A DNA stretch of 15,144 bases from the NCBI GenBank assembly GCA_903854805.1, contig CAINXK010000080.1, positions 1 to 15,144 on the forward strand. The letters run 5' to 3'. The position numbers and the translations under genes are program-made. Of the stretch, positions 7,174-13,719 are shown one piece after another. A model generated the notes under the pieces. It searched no databases, was not told where the DNA came from, and saw nothing but the letters and a program-made list of their open reading frames with translations. Within the stretch, counting starts at the first letter, position 1; every line of letters starts with the position of its first letter. This DNA comes from an uncultured Anaerolineae bacterium. GTDB lineage: Bacteria; Chloroflexota; Anaerolineae; Anaerolineales; Villigracilaceae.

Positions 7174-8730
7174 ATGAATACAAAATTAACGCAAAGAACA
7201 AATAAAGAATTCCCTATTAGCGTTTTACTAACCGCTATGTTTGGCTTGACCGTGTTGCGCTCAGCGTGGGTCGCTGAGGATGCCTATATTACATTGCGCA
7301 CCATCGATAATTTTGTTAATGGTTACGGCCTGACCTGGAATGTAGCCGAAAGAGTTCAAGCCTATACTCATCCCCTTTGGATGTTAGCGCTTTCGGTTCC
7401 TTATTTTTTTACACGTGAAGCATTTTACACCTCAATATTTTTATCATTAATAACTTCGATCATTGCGTTCTTTATAGTGTTAAAAATGTTGCATCGCCCA
7501 ACTTATGCCACCATTGCAGGGCTGTGTGTATTGATTTTTTCAAAAGCCTTTATTGACTTTTCGACTTCTGGACTTGAAAACCCTCTTACCCACCTGTTAT
7601 TGGCGATTTTTCTCTATATTTATTTTGAGCAGCCAGATACTTACGACAATAAGATGATTTTCTGGTTGAGTTTTGTCGCTGGTTTAGCTGTAACCAATCG
7701 GATGGATACCATTTTATTTTTTACCCCTGCGCTTATTTTCGTATCTTTCAAGCGACGGTCGTGGTCTGGGATAAAATGGATGATAATTGGTTTTTTGCCT
7801 TTCTTTCTGTGGGAATTTTTTTCAGTCTTCTATTATGGTTTCCCATTCCCCAATACAGCCTATGCTAAACTGAATACTGGTCTTTCGCGCTTTGACCTGC
7901 TGGAAGCTGGTTACTTTTATTTTATTAATTCCATTCACTGGGATCCGATTACCCTATTTATAATCACGACAGCTCTTATATTGACGTTTTTTCAGGAAAG
8001 GTGGCACGAAAAATTCATTGCCCTTGGTGTGCTTTTATATTTAATGTACATCATCTGGATTGGCGCTGACTTTATGAGTGGGAGATTTTTCTCCGGAGCG
8101 CTATTAGTAGCGGTGGTTTTATTTAATCGCTACGTAAAAAATATCTCGTTTTTGCATGGATTGATTATTTTGGTCCTGGTCATTGGTCTTGGGTTGATTT
8201 CGCCATCCCCAACGTTGTCAAGCATCGATGAATTATCTTTTCCCGCCCGCAAGATGGATTTAAATGGGATTGCAGATGAGCGCAGTTTTTATTTTCAGTC
8301 GTCCAGTCTGATTTATGCCAAACGAAACACAATTTCACCTTACAATGATTGGGCGAACCTTGGTAAGCAACTTAAAGCTGATGGAATTAAATATGATCAA
8401 CTGGAAAATATAGGTTATGCAGGTTATTTTGCGGGACCTCAAATATTCATCATTGATAGGCTGGCGCTTGCCGATCCGCTTTTATCTCATCTCCCGCCGA
8501 TCCCTAATGAAAATTGGAGAATAGGTCATTTTGAACGCGCTATTCCGGATGGGTATTTTGAGAGTATTAAACACGCTGACAATCGGATTAGTAATCCAAA
8601 TCTGGCAATATATTATGATAAATTGCGCCTGGCAACACGCGGCTCATTGTGGAGCCCGAAACGGTTAATTGCTATTTGGGATTTAAATACTGGTCGAATG
8701 GACAATTTCTTGAAGAATTACAACCCTTGA
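7174..8730 (+). CDS. AftB/ZomB-like GT-C membrane glycosyltransferase
   Basis: A 518-residue polytopic membrane protein. The first periplasmic loop carries AEDAYITLRTIDNFVNGYG, followed by LTWNVAERVQAYTHPLW (residues about 34-69). This matches the 'DDAyI..R...N...G.GL..N.gErV.gyT.PLW' signature of the AftB/ZomB-like GT-C family; D36 would be the catalytic acid. About ten membrane helices follow, then a C-terminal extracytoplasmic part (about 350-518) with DRLALADPLLSHLP and NWRIGHFERAIPDGY, also typical of the family. Such enzymes transfer a sugar from a polyprenyl-phosphate donor to a surface glycan or glycolipid outside the membrane. AAGGA (7160-7164) lies nine bases before the ATG. It is AT-rich like the preceding gene. 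The hairpin between them leaves open whether they share a transcript. Exact sugar and acceptor cannot be read. Confidence 0.82.
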   Translation: MNTKLTQRTNKEFPISVLLTAMFGLTVLRSAWVAEDAYITLRTIDNFVNGYGLTWNVAERVQAYTHPLWMLALSVPYFFTREAFYTSIFLSLITSIIAFFIVLKMLHRPTYATIAGLCVLIFSKAFIDFSTSGLENPLTHLLLAIFLYIYFEQPDTYDNKMIFWLSFVAGLAVTNRMDTILFFTPALIFVSFKRRSWSGIKWMIIGFLPFFLWEFFSVFYYGFPFPNTAYAKLNTGLSRFDLLEAGYFYFINSIHWDPITLFIITTALILTFFQERWHEKFIALGVLLYLMYIIWIGADFMSGRFFSGALLVAVVLFNRYVKNISFLHGLIILVLVIGLGLISPSPTLSSIDELSFPARKMDLNGIADERSFYFQSSSLIYAKRNTISPYNDWANLGKQLKADGIKYDQLENIGYAGYFAGPQIFIIDRLALADPLLSHLPPIPNENWRIGHFERAIPDGYFESIKHADNRISNPNLAIYYDKLRLATRGSLWSPKRLIAIWDLNTGRMDNFLKNYNP

Positions 8731-8748
8731 ATGTTTCCTCTTTTGGGT

Positions 8749-8771
8749 AAAGCTGGCTGAACCGGCTTTTT
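8749..8771 (+). terminator. Intrinsic terminator after the glycosyltransferase gene
   Basis: AAAGCTGG (8749-8756) pairs with CCGGCTTT (8762-8769) around a five-base loop, with one G-T pair, and runs into a T5 tract (8767-8771). It starts 19 bases after the stop codon, as expected for a Rho-independent terminator. Confidence 0.75.
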
Positions 8772-8997
8772 CGGTACCCTGCACAGATCGGCGGCTGATG
8801 GCTATTTAGGCGCAGAGCGCTGCGCTACTACAAAACATCATCACGAATAGCCCAAATTTACGAATAGCATGCACAAAGCGCTAAAAAATTCGTGAAATTC
8901 GGTTTATCCAGAGCATTCGTGTTAAAAACTCCCAACCTTATGGCAGAGTAGGTCGTATGCTCACATAACATCACTTACAAAACATCACCTTGGCAGA
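8772..8997. repeat. Gene-free stretch with inverted CGAAT-type short repeats
   Basis: No gene is recognisable. ACGAATAG occurs at 8843-8850 and 8860-8867, and the reverse orientation, ATTCGTG, at 8888-8894 and 8915-8921, making a cluster of four copies arranged as an inverted pair of pairs. A short GC-rich hairpin, GCGCAG-AGCG-CTGCGC, lies at 8810-8825. The cluster may be an intergenic repeat family or part of the decayed upstream half of the next relic. Confidence 0.4.
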
Positions 8998-9300
8998 ATT
9001 CAAACTTGCCTAACCTATCTCCCCAAAATCACCAAAACGCTGGATCCATTTGGCCGGCTGATACTCCAATGCAATTACACTGCAGCGCTGTTCTTTCAAA
9101 AGCAATTTTCATCCCAGGTCAAAATCAAACAAGAATTACCAGATTTATTTTCGGATGATCCAGGTCTGGAGCAATGCTCGGATTTGGATGTTTGCCTGGA
9201 GACTCTGGCTGCCCGTCATTAGGTTCTCAGCCAATCTTCTGTAAATTGGCTGGGAACCTATCAAAACGCGGCACAAATTTGGCTTCGAGAAAATGCGTAA
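8998..9300 (+). pseudogene. Second relic of the MNT-partner family, amber-interrupted
   Basis: One frame reads LTYLPKITKTLDPFGRLILQ, CNYTAALFFQKQ, ELPDLFSDDPGLEQ and LETLAARH. A TAG (9220-9222) follows, and the same frame then continues VLSQSSVNWLGTYQNAAQIW to a TAA at 9298-9300. This lines up along its length with the decayed gene at 4619-5114: CYYTAAVFLAKK, LPDLFSADLGL, LAKRHKQLS, SYVNWLATYQHAEEVW. The amber replaces the Lys codon (AAG in the other copy). The N-terminal half (a start like MGNYTTTT..., GVNFIMGG) is not found upstream, and no nucleotidyltransferase follows. The two copies are clearly diverged, so this is an old paralogue or a separate acquisition, not a recent duplication. 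It sits between the AT-rich glycosyltransferase and vapBC. No function can be expected from the remnant. Confidence 0.68.
9220..9260 (+). other. 16-bp hairpin beginning at the in-frame amber codon
   Basis: TAGGTTC (9220-9226) and CAGCCAAT (9228-9235) pair with ATTGGCTG (9245-9252) and GAACCTA (9254-9260), with one T-G pair in the middle and a nine-base loop. No T run follows. It overlaps the premature TAG of the relic gene and its still-conserved SVNWLG codons, so the structure may be fortuitous or a new 3' end. Confidence 0.45.
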
Positions 9301-9381
9301 AAAATAGTCATCAACATTTTTTGGTTATCGTTCGTGGCCCCATACTTCGCTGCCGAAACCACCTTCGAATAACATCCCAGA

Positions 9382-9403
9382 ATAAGCCAGATGACTGGCT
9401 TAT
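9382..9403 (-). terminator. Hairpin at the vapC stop codon
   Basis: ATAAGCCAG and CTGGCTTAT are perfect nine-base arms around a four-base loop, and the stem takes in the vapC TAA at 9402-9400. On the minus strand only TTCTGG follows, so it is a weak terminator candidate. Confidence 0.45.
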
Positions 9404-9783
9404 CGGATCACCCTGACAGTCACTCCAATATCAAGTGCCTGCCAGACTTTATCCGAAGTTAATGCAGCGGAACCGGTTTTGAGCGCAAGCGCCAGGCAAG
9501 CGCGATCACCCAGCGAAAGGCCCAATTGTTTGGTTTTACTTGCTAGAATTCCTGCCAGAAATGCTTGATCTTCATCAAATGGGGTTATATCCAGCGCCAG
9601 GATATTAAGGGCCTCCCGAATTTCGTTTTCTGGCATTCCCAGCAGTGTCAATCGCGTAACAACCTCAGCAAAATTTACGGAAGAAATGATCGCGCCGGAC
9701 AAAGACTCTTGCACTATTTTTGCCCCAACTTCATCATTGAGCAAAGCCAGAACGGCAGAAGCATCCAGCACTACTCTATTCAT
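9400..9783 (-). CDS. vapC: VapC-type PIN-domain toxin ribonuclease
   Basis: A 127-residue PIN-domain protein. VVLDASAVLALLNDE at the N-terminus supplies D7; E40 (NFAEVV), D93 (LGDRACLALAL) and D111 (LTSDK) complete the four acidic residues that bind Mg2+ or Mn2+ in VapC endoribonucleases, which cut tRNA or rRNA and stop translation when not bound by VapB. Length and the spacing of the acidic residues are normal, and there is no frame damage. Its ATG (9783-9781) lies inside the end of the antitoxin gene (eight-base overlap), the usual coupled arrangement that keeps toxin below antitoxin. The target RNA cannot be predicted from sequence. Being intact, unlike the two relics in the window, it may be under selection as an addiction module of this island. 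Confidence 0.9.
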   Translation of the reverse strand: MNRVVLDASAVLALLNDEVGAKIVQESLSGAIISSVNFAEVVTRLTLLGMPENEIREALNILALDITPFDEDQAFLAGILASKTKQLGLSLGDRACLALALKTGSAALTSDKVWQALDIGVTVRVIR

Positions 9784-10021
9784 GGGCCGCTTCTTCTCTA
9801 CGAGCCTGGATCAAGTTATCAACCAGGGAAGTTCCTTTCGGAATATATTTTTTGACGGCTTGCTGCGCAATGACAACGGCCTGGTGAAGAGGAATCATCC
9901 GAATGGATCCATTTTCGAGCTGTAAAACGATTTCATCTCCCGTCTTGATCTGTAATTCTTTCCGCAATTTTGAAGGGAGAACGAACCGCCCTCCTGAGTG
10001 TACTTGAACCCGATATTCCAT
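9776..10021 (-). CDS. vapB: VapB-type antitoxin, SpoVT-AbrB domain
   Basis: An 81-residue protein. Residues 1-48 are a SpoVT/AbrB (MazE-like) swapped-hairpin DNA-binding domain: RVQVHSGGRFVLPSKLRKEL followed by GDEIVLQLENGSIRMIP. The C-terminal part (about 50-81), with VDNLIQARREEAAHE, is the acidic-basic helix expected to wrap the toxin active site. It neutralises the VapC toxin encoded immediately downstream and, as a complex with it, represses the shared promoter. A strong ribosome-binding site AAAGGTGG lies five bases before the ATG, and the stop (TAG, 9778-9776) overlaps the vapC start. A palindrome on the promoter (10061-10083) is the likely operator. Family and pairing are clear. Confidence 0.9.
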   Translation of the reverse strand: MEYRVQVHSGGRFVLPSKLRKELQIKTGDEIVLQLENGSIRMIPLHQAVVIAQQAVKKYIPKGTSLVDNLIQARREEAAHE

Positions 10022-10056
10022 TTAAGCCACCTTTCTAAATTGAACCATATAAATTA

Positions 10057-10083
10057 AGTATACCACTTTCCAGAGAAGTGGTA
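10057..10083 (-). promoter_or_regulatory. vapBC promoter with overlapping palindromic operator
   Basis: On the minus strand TGGTATACT (10065-10057) is an extended -10 element; the -35 is weak (TTACCA, 16 bases upstream). Inverted arms TACCACTT (10061-10068) and AAGTGGTA (10076-10083), separated by seven bases, cover the -10 and spacer. AbrB-type antitoxins bind such dyads, so autorepression by VapB or VapBC is the natural reading. Confidence 0.6.
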
Positions 10084-10446
10084 ATTCGCAGGTGACTTTC
10101 TGAAAGAATCACCTATAAGCTTTTATCCACCGGTGAACCTTCTCGTAAAAAAGCCTGCAATCGAACCTCTGCGAGCCAGGGCGTTGATTGTGAGTTCCAC
10201 CGGGCCATTTTGCAGCGTGAGGCCTGGCTTGCGGCCCGTAGACTTTGCGCGCCTGCTCAGCTCCAAACGCAAGCCTGCCAGTTTAAAACACTGTTCAGAC
10301 TCACAGATGCATTAAGTTGCGCCAATGGATATTTTTATAGGTGGGCTTATTTTTCAGAATAAAACCCTTTCCCAACTGGAAACTCCAGCCCGGCTCACCT
10401 TTGCATAGGGGCAAGAAGCGTAAAACCCTGGCATCAAAGCGGCGCA
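10084..10446. other. Gene-free stretch between vapBC and the MerR gene
   Basis: No intact gene is seen. An imperfect palindrome AGGTGACTTTC-T-GAAAGAATCACCT lies at 10090-10114. On the minus strand 10315-10134 is open without a start and contains TGRKPGLTLQNGPVELTIN; an adjacent frame ends in GSPVDKSL before a TAG. That tail resembles the end of the tyrosine recombinase remnant (GSPVDRF) and shares the 13 bases TATCCACCGGTGA with it (10124-10136 and 5206-5218). This may be unassigned gene debris; function cannot be read. A small hairpin CTGGA-AAC-TCCAG lies at 10376-10388. Confidence 0.35.
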
Positions 10447-10490
10447 TATTGACATTGAAACATAACAGTGTTATTATATATATGTCAATA
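10447..10490 (+). promoter_or_regulatory. merR promoter with near-concentric palindromic operators
   Basis: TTGACA (10449-10454), 17-base spacer, TATTAT (10472-10477): a near-consensus promoter. The spacer holds ATAACA-G-TGTTAT (10462-10474), a perfect six-base dyad centred at 10468. Outer arms TATTGACAT (10447-10455) and ATGTCAATA (10482-10490) form a second dyad centred at 10468.5 and include the -35 box. MerR proteins bind dyads in promoter spacers, so autoregulation is likely. The 17-base spacer fits repression better than the 19-20-base spacer of classical MerR-activated promoters. Confidence 0.65.
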
Positions 10491-10506
10491 CAAAGAGAGG
10501 CCCATA

Positions 10507-10929
10507 ATGTCCGAATATTCCATTCAGGAAATATCTGACCAGAGCAGCCTGCCGCGCCGGACGATCCATTTCTATGTCCAGCAGGGGCTGCTGCCGCCGC
10601 CCGAAGGTGCGGGCGTTGGTACACGTTATTCCGAGACTCACCTGCTGTGTTTGCAGATCATCCCACTGCTTAAGCGCAAAGGTCAGAAGCTGGACCAGAT
10701 CCGCGCCAGCCTGAAAGACCTGGATGAATCTGGCCTGCGCGTGTTGTACGAACAGGTCAACGAACCGGTCAGCGCTGAGCCGGCGTTCCTGCCCACCAGC
10801 CAACCTTTTGCGCATTACCAACTGCCTGCCGGAATGACACTGACGGTCCCGGGCACGCTGACGCCTGGCGAACGCAAAAAACTGGCTGAACTACTCAAAG
10901 CCATTAGCGAACTTTTCTCAGCTGAATGA
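10507..10929 (+). CDS. MerR-family transcriptional regulator
   Basis: A 140-residue regulator. Residues 3-70 form a MerR-type winged helix: YSIQEISDQSSLPRRTIHFY, then VQQGLLPPP, GTRYSETHLLCLQIIPLLKR and GQKLDQIRASL. The rest (about 75-140) is not a known metal-binding or drug-binding domain. It has a Pro-rich segment, then LPAGMTLTVPGTLTPGERKK and a terminal amphipathic helix, and shows no cysteine cluster, so a metal sensor is unlikely. ATG 10507 is chosen because AGAGAGG lies six bases upstream; the in-frame codons before it (back to 10468) fall within the promoter. It is followed 11 bases later by the VIT/VWA gene, which it probably controls along with itself through the dyads at 10447-10490. 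The signal it senses is unknown; the partner protein may modulate it. Confidence 0.85.
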   Translation: MSEYSIQEISDQSSLPRRTIHFYVQQGLLPPPEGAGVGTRYSETHLLCLQIIPLLKRKGQKLDQIRASLKDLDESGLRVLYEQVNEPVSAEPAFLPTSQPFAHYQLPAGMTLTVPGTLTPGERKKLAELLKAISELFSAE

Positions 10930-10940
10930 AAGGGAAAACG

Positions 10941-13526
10941 ATGACTACAGAACTGTCTGTTATGCCTGCACTGCATGTCTTGAATGACATTGAAAGCCCG
11001 CTGCCGTTGGAGCACACCGCCATCAGGGCCAGCATCACAGGGCTTCTGGCTGTGGTTACGATTAGCCAACGTTTTCGCAACCCGTTAACCGCCAAAGCCG
11101 ACCTGGAATATCTGTTCCCCTTGCCCCACGAGGCCGCGATAACCGCTTTTGAACTGCAGATTGGAGAGCGGGTCATCCGTGCCAGTGTGCAGGAAATTAA
11201 ACAGGCGCGCCAGCAGTACGCAGAAGCCCGCCGCCAGGGCAAACATGCCAGCCTGTTGGAAGGACGGCGCCCGAACCTGTTCGCCTTGCAGCTTGCCAAT
11301 ATCCAGCCGGGCGAGTTTATCCAGGCTGTCACCAGCTATCAGCAGCGCCTCGAACTTTTGGATGGAGGCTGCGAATTTGTGTTTCCGATGGGTCTGACGC
11401 CCAAATATCAGCGCCCCGGCCAGGCAGACGAAGCCGATGAGGTCAATGCGCCTTTGGCGGACGACATATCGCAGGTGGGGGCTGTCGAAATCAGTGTTGA
11501 AGCTGAAACAGGCTCACACAGCGCTGACCCATCCAGCCCGACACATGCCTTGATCATCTCGCGCCCGGCTGAAACCCGTTTCCATGTGGAACTCGATGGC
11601 ACACACCTGCCCAACCGTGATTTTGTCCTGCGCTGGCGGCTGGATAACGAAAGCATCCAGCTGCCGGCCTGGCACACAACTGGCGAACATGGTTATTTTC
11701 TGGCAACCTTCATGCCGCCTGTGCCGGATGCGGCCGCGGCACCCATGCCGCGCGAATATATTTTTGTGCTCGATCGCTCCGGCTCGATGAGCGGTGAACC
11801 GATTCAACAGGCAGTCAACGCACTGCGCGCTTGTCTACGCACACTCAACCTGCAGGACACCTTCGCTATCTTGCTTTTTGATGACCGGCTGGATTGGCTA
11901 TTCGCTTCAAGCGCTGTTAGCCAGGCCAACGTGGAGCAGGCTGACGCGCTTTTAGGCCAGGTCACCGGGCGCGGAGGCACAGAAATCATGCCGGCGCTCG
12001 AGGCAGCCCTCGCACTTCCCAGCGACCCACGGCGCCCGCGCCTGGTGGTATTCCTGACGGATGGTGCAGTGGCTTCGGAAGCGCAAACGCTCAAAAAGGC
12101 ACGCACAAGCATGGGCGCGACGCGTCTATTCAGCTTTGGGGTGGGGCCATCGGTGAACCGCGCTTTTCTTCAGCAGTTGGCGCGCATCGGGCGCGGCGAA
12201 GCCACATTCATCGGACTGGACGAAGATATTGAGGAAGCCATTCTACGATTCCAGGATCGGATCGCCTTCCCGCTCTTGACCAATCTCAGCCTGCGGGCCG
12301 AGGGCTGCCAAATTTGGGATGTGTACCCCGCGCAGCTGCCCGACCTTTACGCCGGTCGTCCGCTGGAGGTGGTGGGGCGCTTCGTCACAACCAGCACAGG
12401 TGAACTACCTGCCAGCCTGGTGGCACAGGGCGAACGCGCGGGTGCTGTGCTGGAAATGCGTTCCAGTTTGACGAAGATTGCGCCTGACCCAGAGATACTC
12501 GCACGCCTATGGGCGCAGGCGCGTGTGGACGATTTGGGCGAACAGAGCGAGTTGGGGCTCAAACCCGAACACGCCGCCCGCGCTGAAATCATCCCGCTGG
12601 CGATCGGGGCATCCTTGCTGACAAAGTACACCGCTTTCCTGGCAGTGGATAGCGCCGCGCCGGTCAGGCCGGGCAAGTCGCAGTTTATCCGGGTTGCACA
12701 CCCCTTACCTGAAGGATTGGTCCAGGACGGGTTTGAGGAGCCAGAGAAGTTTGTCCAATTAAACTCCCTGGCTGCTCCGATGATGATGTCTGATACGTCG
12801 TTTTCGCTCAACGTTCTCTCCGAAAGCCCCACCTACACGCACTCAAGCACGTTTTCGAATATCAGCGCAGCTTATCCGCCGAGCGCAGAGCTGGATCAAT
12901 CACCCGCCGAAGCACTGCAGCGCTTGAAAAATATAGCAAAATCGCTCAAGCACCCACTGCCTGCCCCCAAAGACACCAAAAAACCTGCCCAGCCGCGTGG
13001 CGCTAAAACAGGAATTTCGACCTCAGCTGAAACTACGAACATCATACGTGAGCTGGCGCGCTCGCAGCAGTTGAATGGTTCCTGGAAAAATGACGTTGAG
13101 CTCACAGCTGCCGCTCTGCTGGCATTTATTCGCAGCGGGCAAACTACGCAGAAAGGTTTCTTGCGTAAACAAACCCAACGCGCTTATGCCTGGCTGGTAC
13201 AGAACAGCGCCAGTGGATTCGCGGGCTTTCTGCGCGCCCTGGCCTTGCACGAGCTGGCAGATGCAACCAGAGAGCCCGAACAATTCATGGCTTGCGCAAA
13301 GGCAGTCTCAAGCCTGCCGGCCCCGGCGGACAGTCTGCAAACGGCTGCATATCATATTCTGATGGGTAGACCCGCTTCTTCTATAGCGCATCATCTTGCC
13401 AAAAACCTTGACGAGTTACGCCTGGTCGTTGTTAGCAGGGCCCCATGTTCCAAGGTCGTGCCTGAACTGCTGAGTGACGATCTGGGCCGGGCGCTGGTGG
13501 CAGCCCTGGCCGGGTCGTTGGGCTAA
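10941..13526 (+). CDS. VIT and von Willebrand factor A domain protein
   Basis: An 861-residue protein with no signal peptide, so probably cytoplasmic. Residues about 9-140 form a VIT domain (inter-alpha-trypsin/vault type): YLFPLPHEAAITAFELQIGE, QQYAEARRQGKHASLLE and NIQPGE. Residues about 272-440 form a VWA domain with a complete MIDAS metal site: DRSGS (D278, S280, S282), GGTEIMPAL (T347) and FLTDG (D374). After a low-complexity linker (about 610-690), residues about 695-760 contain LARSQQLNGSWKNDVELTAA and LRKQTQRAYAWLVQN, resembling a terpene-cyclase/alpha-2-macroglobulin-type helical repeat. The family is thought to mediate protein binding; no enzyme activity is established. ATG 10941 is preferred because GAAAGGG lies six bases upstream; the ATG at 10926, overlapping the merR stop as ATGA, is an alternative. 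Probably co-transcribed with merR. Confidence 0.88.
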   Translation: MTTELSVMPALHVLNDIESPLPLEHTAIRASITGLLAVVTISQRFRNPLTAKADLEYLFPLPHEAAITAFELQIGERVIRASVQEIKQARQQYAEARRQGKHASLLEGRRPNLFALQLANIQPGEFIQAVTSYQQRLELLDGGCEFVFPMGLTPKYQRPGQADEADEVNAPLADDISQVGAVEISVEAETGSHSADPSSPTHALIISRPAETRFHVELDGTHLPNRDFVLRWRLDNESIQLPAWHTTGEHGYFLATFMPPVPDAAAAPMPREYIFVLDRSGSMSGEPIQQAVNALRACLRTLNLQDTFAILLFDDRLDWLFASSAVSQANVEQADALLGQVTGRGGTEIMPALEAALALPSDPRRPRLVVFLTDGAVASEAQTLKKARTSMGATRLFSFGVGPSVNRAFLQQLARIGRGEATFIGLDEDIEEAILRFQDRIAFPLLTNLSLRAEGCQIWDVYPAQLPDLYAGRPLEVVGRFVTTSTGELPASLVAQGERAGAVLEMRSSLTKIAPDPEILARLWAQARVDDLGEQSELGLKPEHAARAEIIPLAIGASLLTKYTAFLAVDSAAPVRPGKSQFIRVAHPLPEGLVQDGFEEPEKFVQLNSLAAPMMMSDTSFSLNVLSESPTYTHSSTFSNISAAYPPSAELDQSPAEALQRLKNIAKSLKHPLPAPKDTKKPAQPRGAKTGISTSAETTNIIRELARSQQLNGSWKNDVELTAAALLAFIRSGQTTQKGFLRKQTQRAYAWLVQNSASGFAGFLRALALHELADATREPEQFMACAKAVSSLPAPADSLQTAAYHILMGRPASSIAHHLAKNLDELRLVVVSRAPCSKVVPELLSDDLGRALVAALAGSLG

Positions 13527-13563
13527 GAAAATCTGTGTAAAATACAGTAACACAAGGTCTTTT

Positions 13564-13604
13564 GGTGGTTATTTTTGCGGAATAATTCCGCAGAAATAAC
13601 CACC
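13564..13604. other. 19-bp-stem palindrome after the VIT/VWA gene
   Basis: GGTGGTTATTT (13564-13574) pairs with AAATAACCACC (13594-13604), and TGCGGAA (13576-13582) pairs with TTCCGCA (13586-13592), with one T-G pair between and a TAA loop. It begins 37 bases after the stop codon. There is no T run on either side, so it is not a standard terminator. It could be a processing or stabilising 3' hairpin, a protein-binding site or a small repeat element. Confidence 0.55.
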
Positions 13605-13719
13605 TGCGGGGTACGCAAAGCGCACCGATTTTCGTTCTTTGGCAGGCATGGCCGTGAAGAAATACGACCTGAATCTGGATCACAACCAGTCAATACCCGG
13701 ATAGAATAGATTACGTTCA

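Noticed and set aside
10133..10315. Plus-strand open frame of 60 codons, and a tRNA-like GGTTCGATT on the minus strand in the same stretch
   Set aside because: The frame has no motif or ribosome-binding site. The T-loop-like bases are not flanked by a pairing five-base stem, and no cloverleaf could be drawn.
10468..10506. Upstream start for the MerR regulator
   Set aside because: It lies inside the -35/-10 spacer and -10 box; the ATG at 10507 has a proper ribosome-binding site and the conserved MerR N-terminus.
13648..13704. Tiny open frame of 18 codons starting MAVKKYDLN between the VIT/VWA and lipoprotein genes
   Set aside because: Too short, no convincing ribosome-binding site and no recognised peptide; it is expected by chance.
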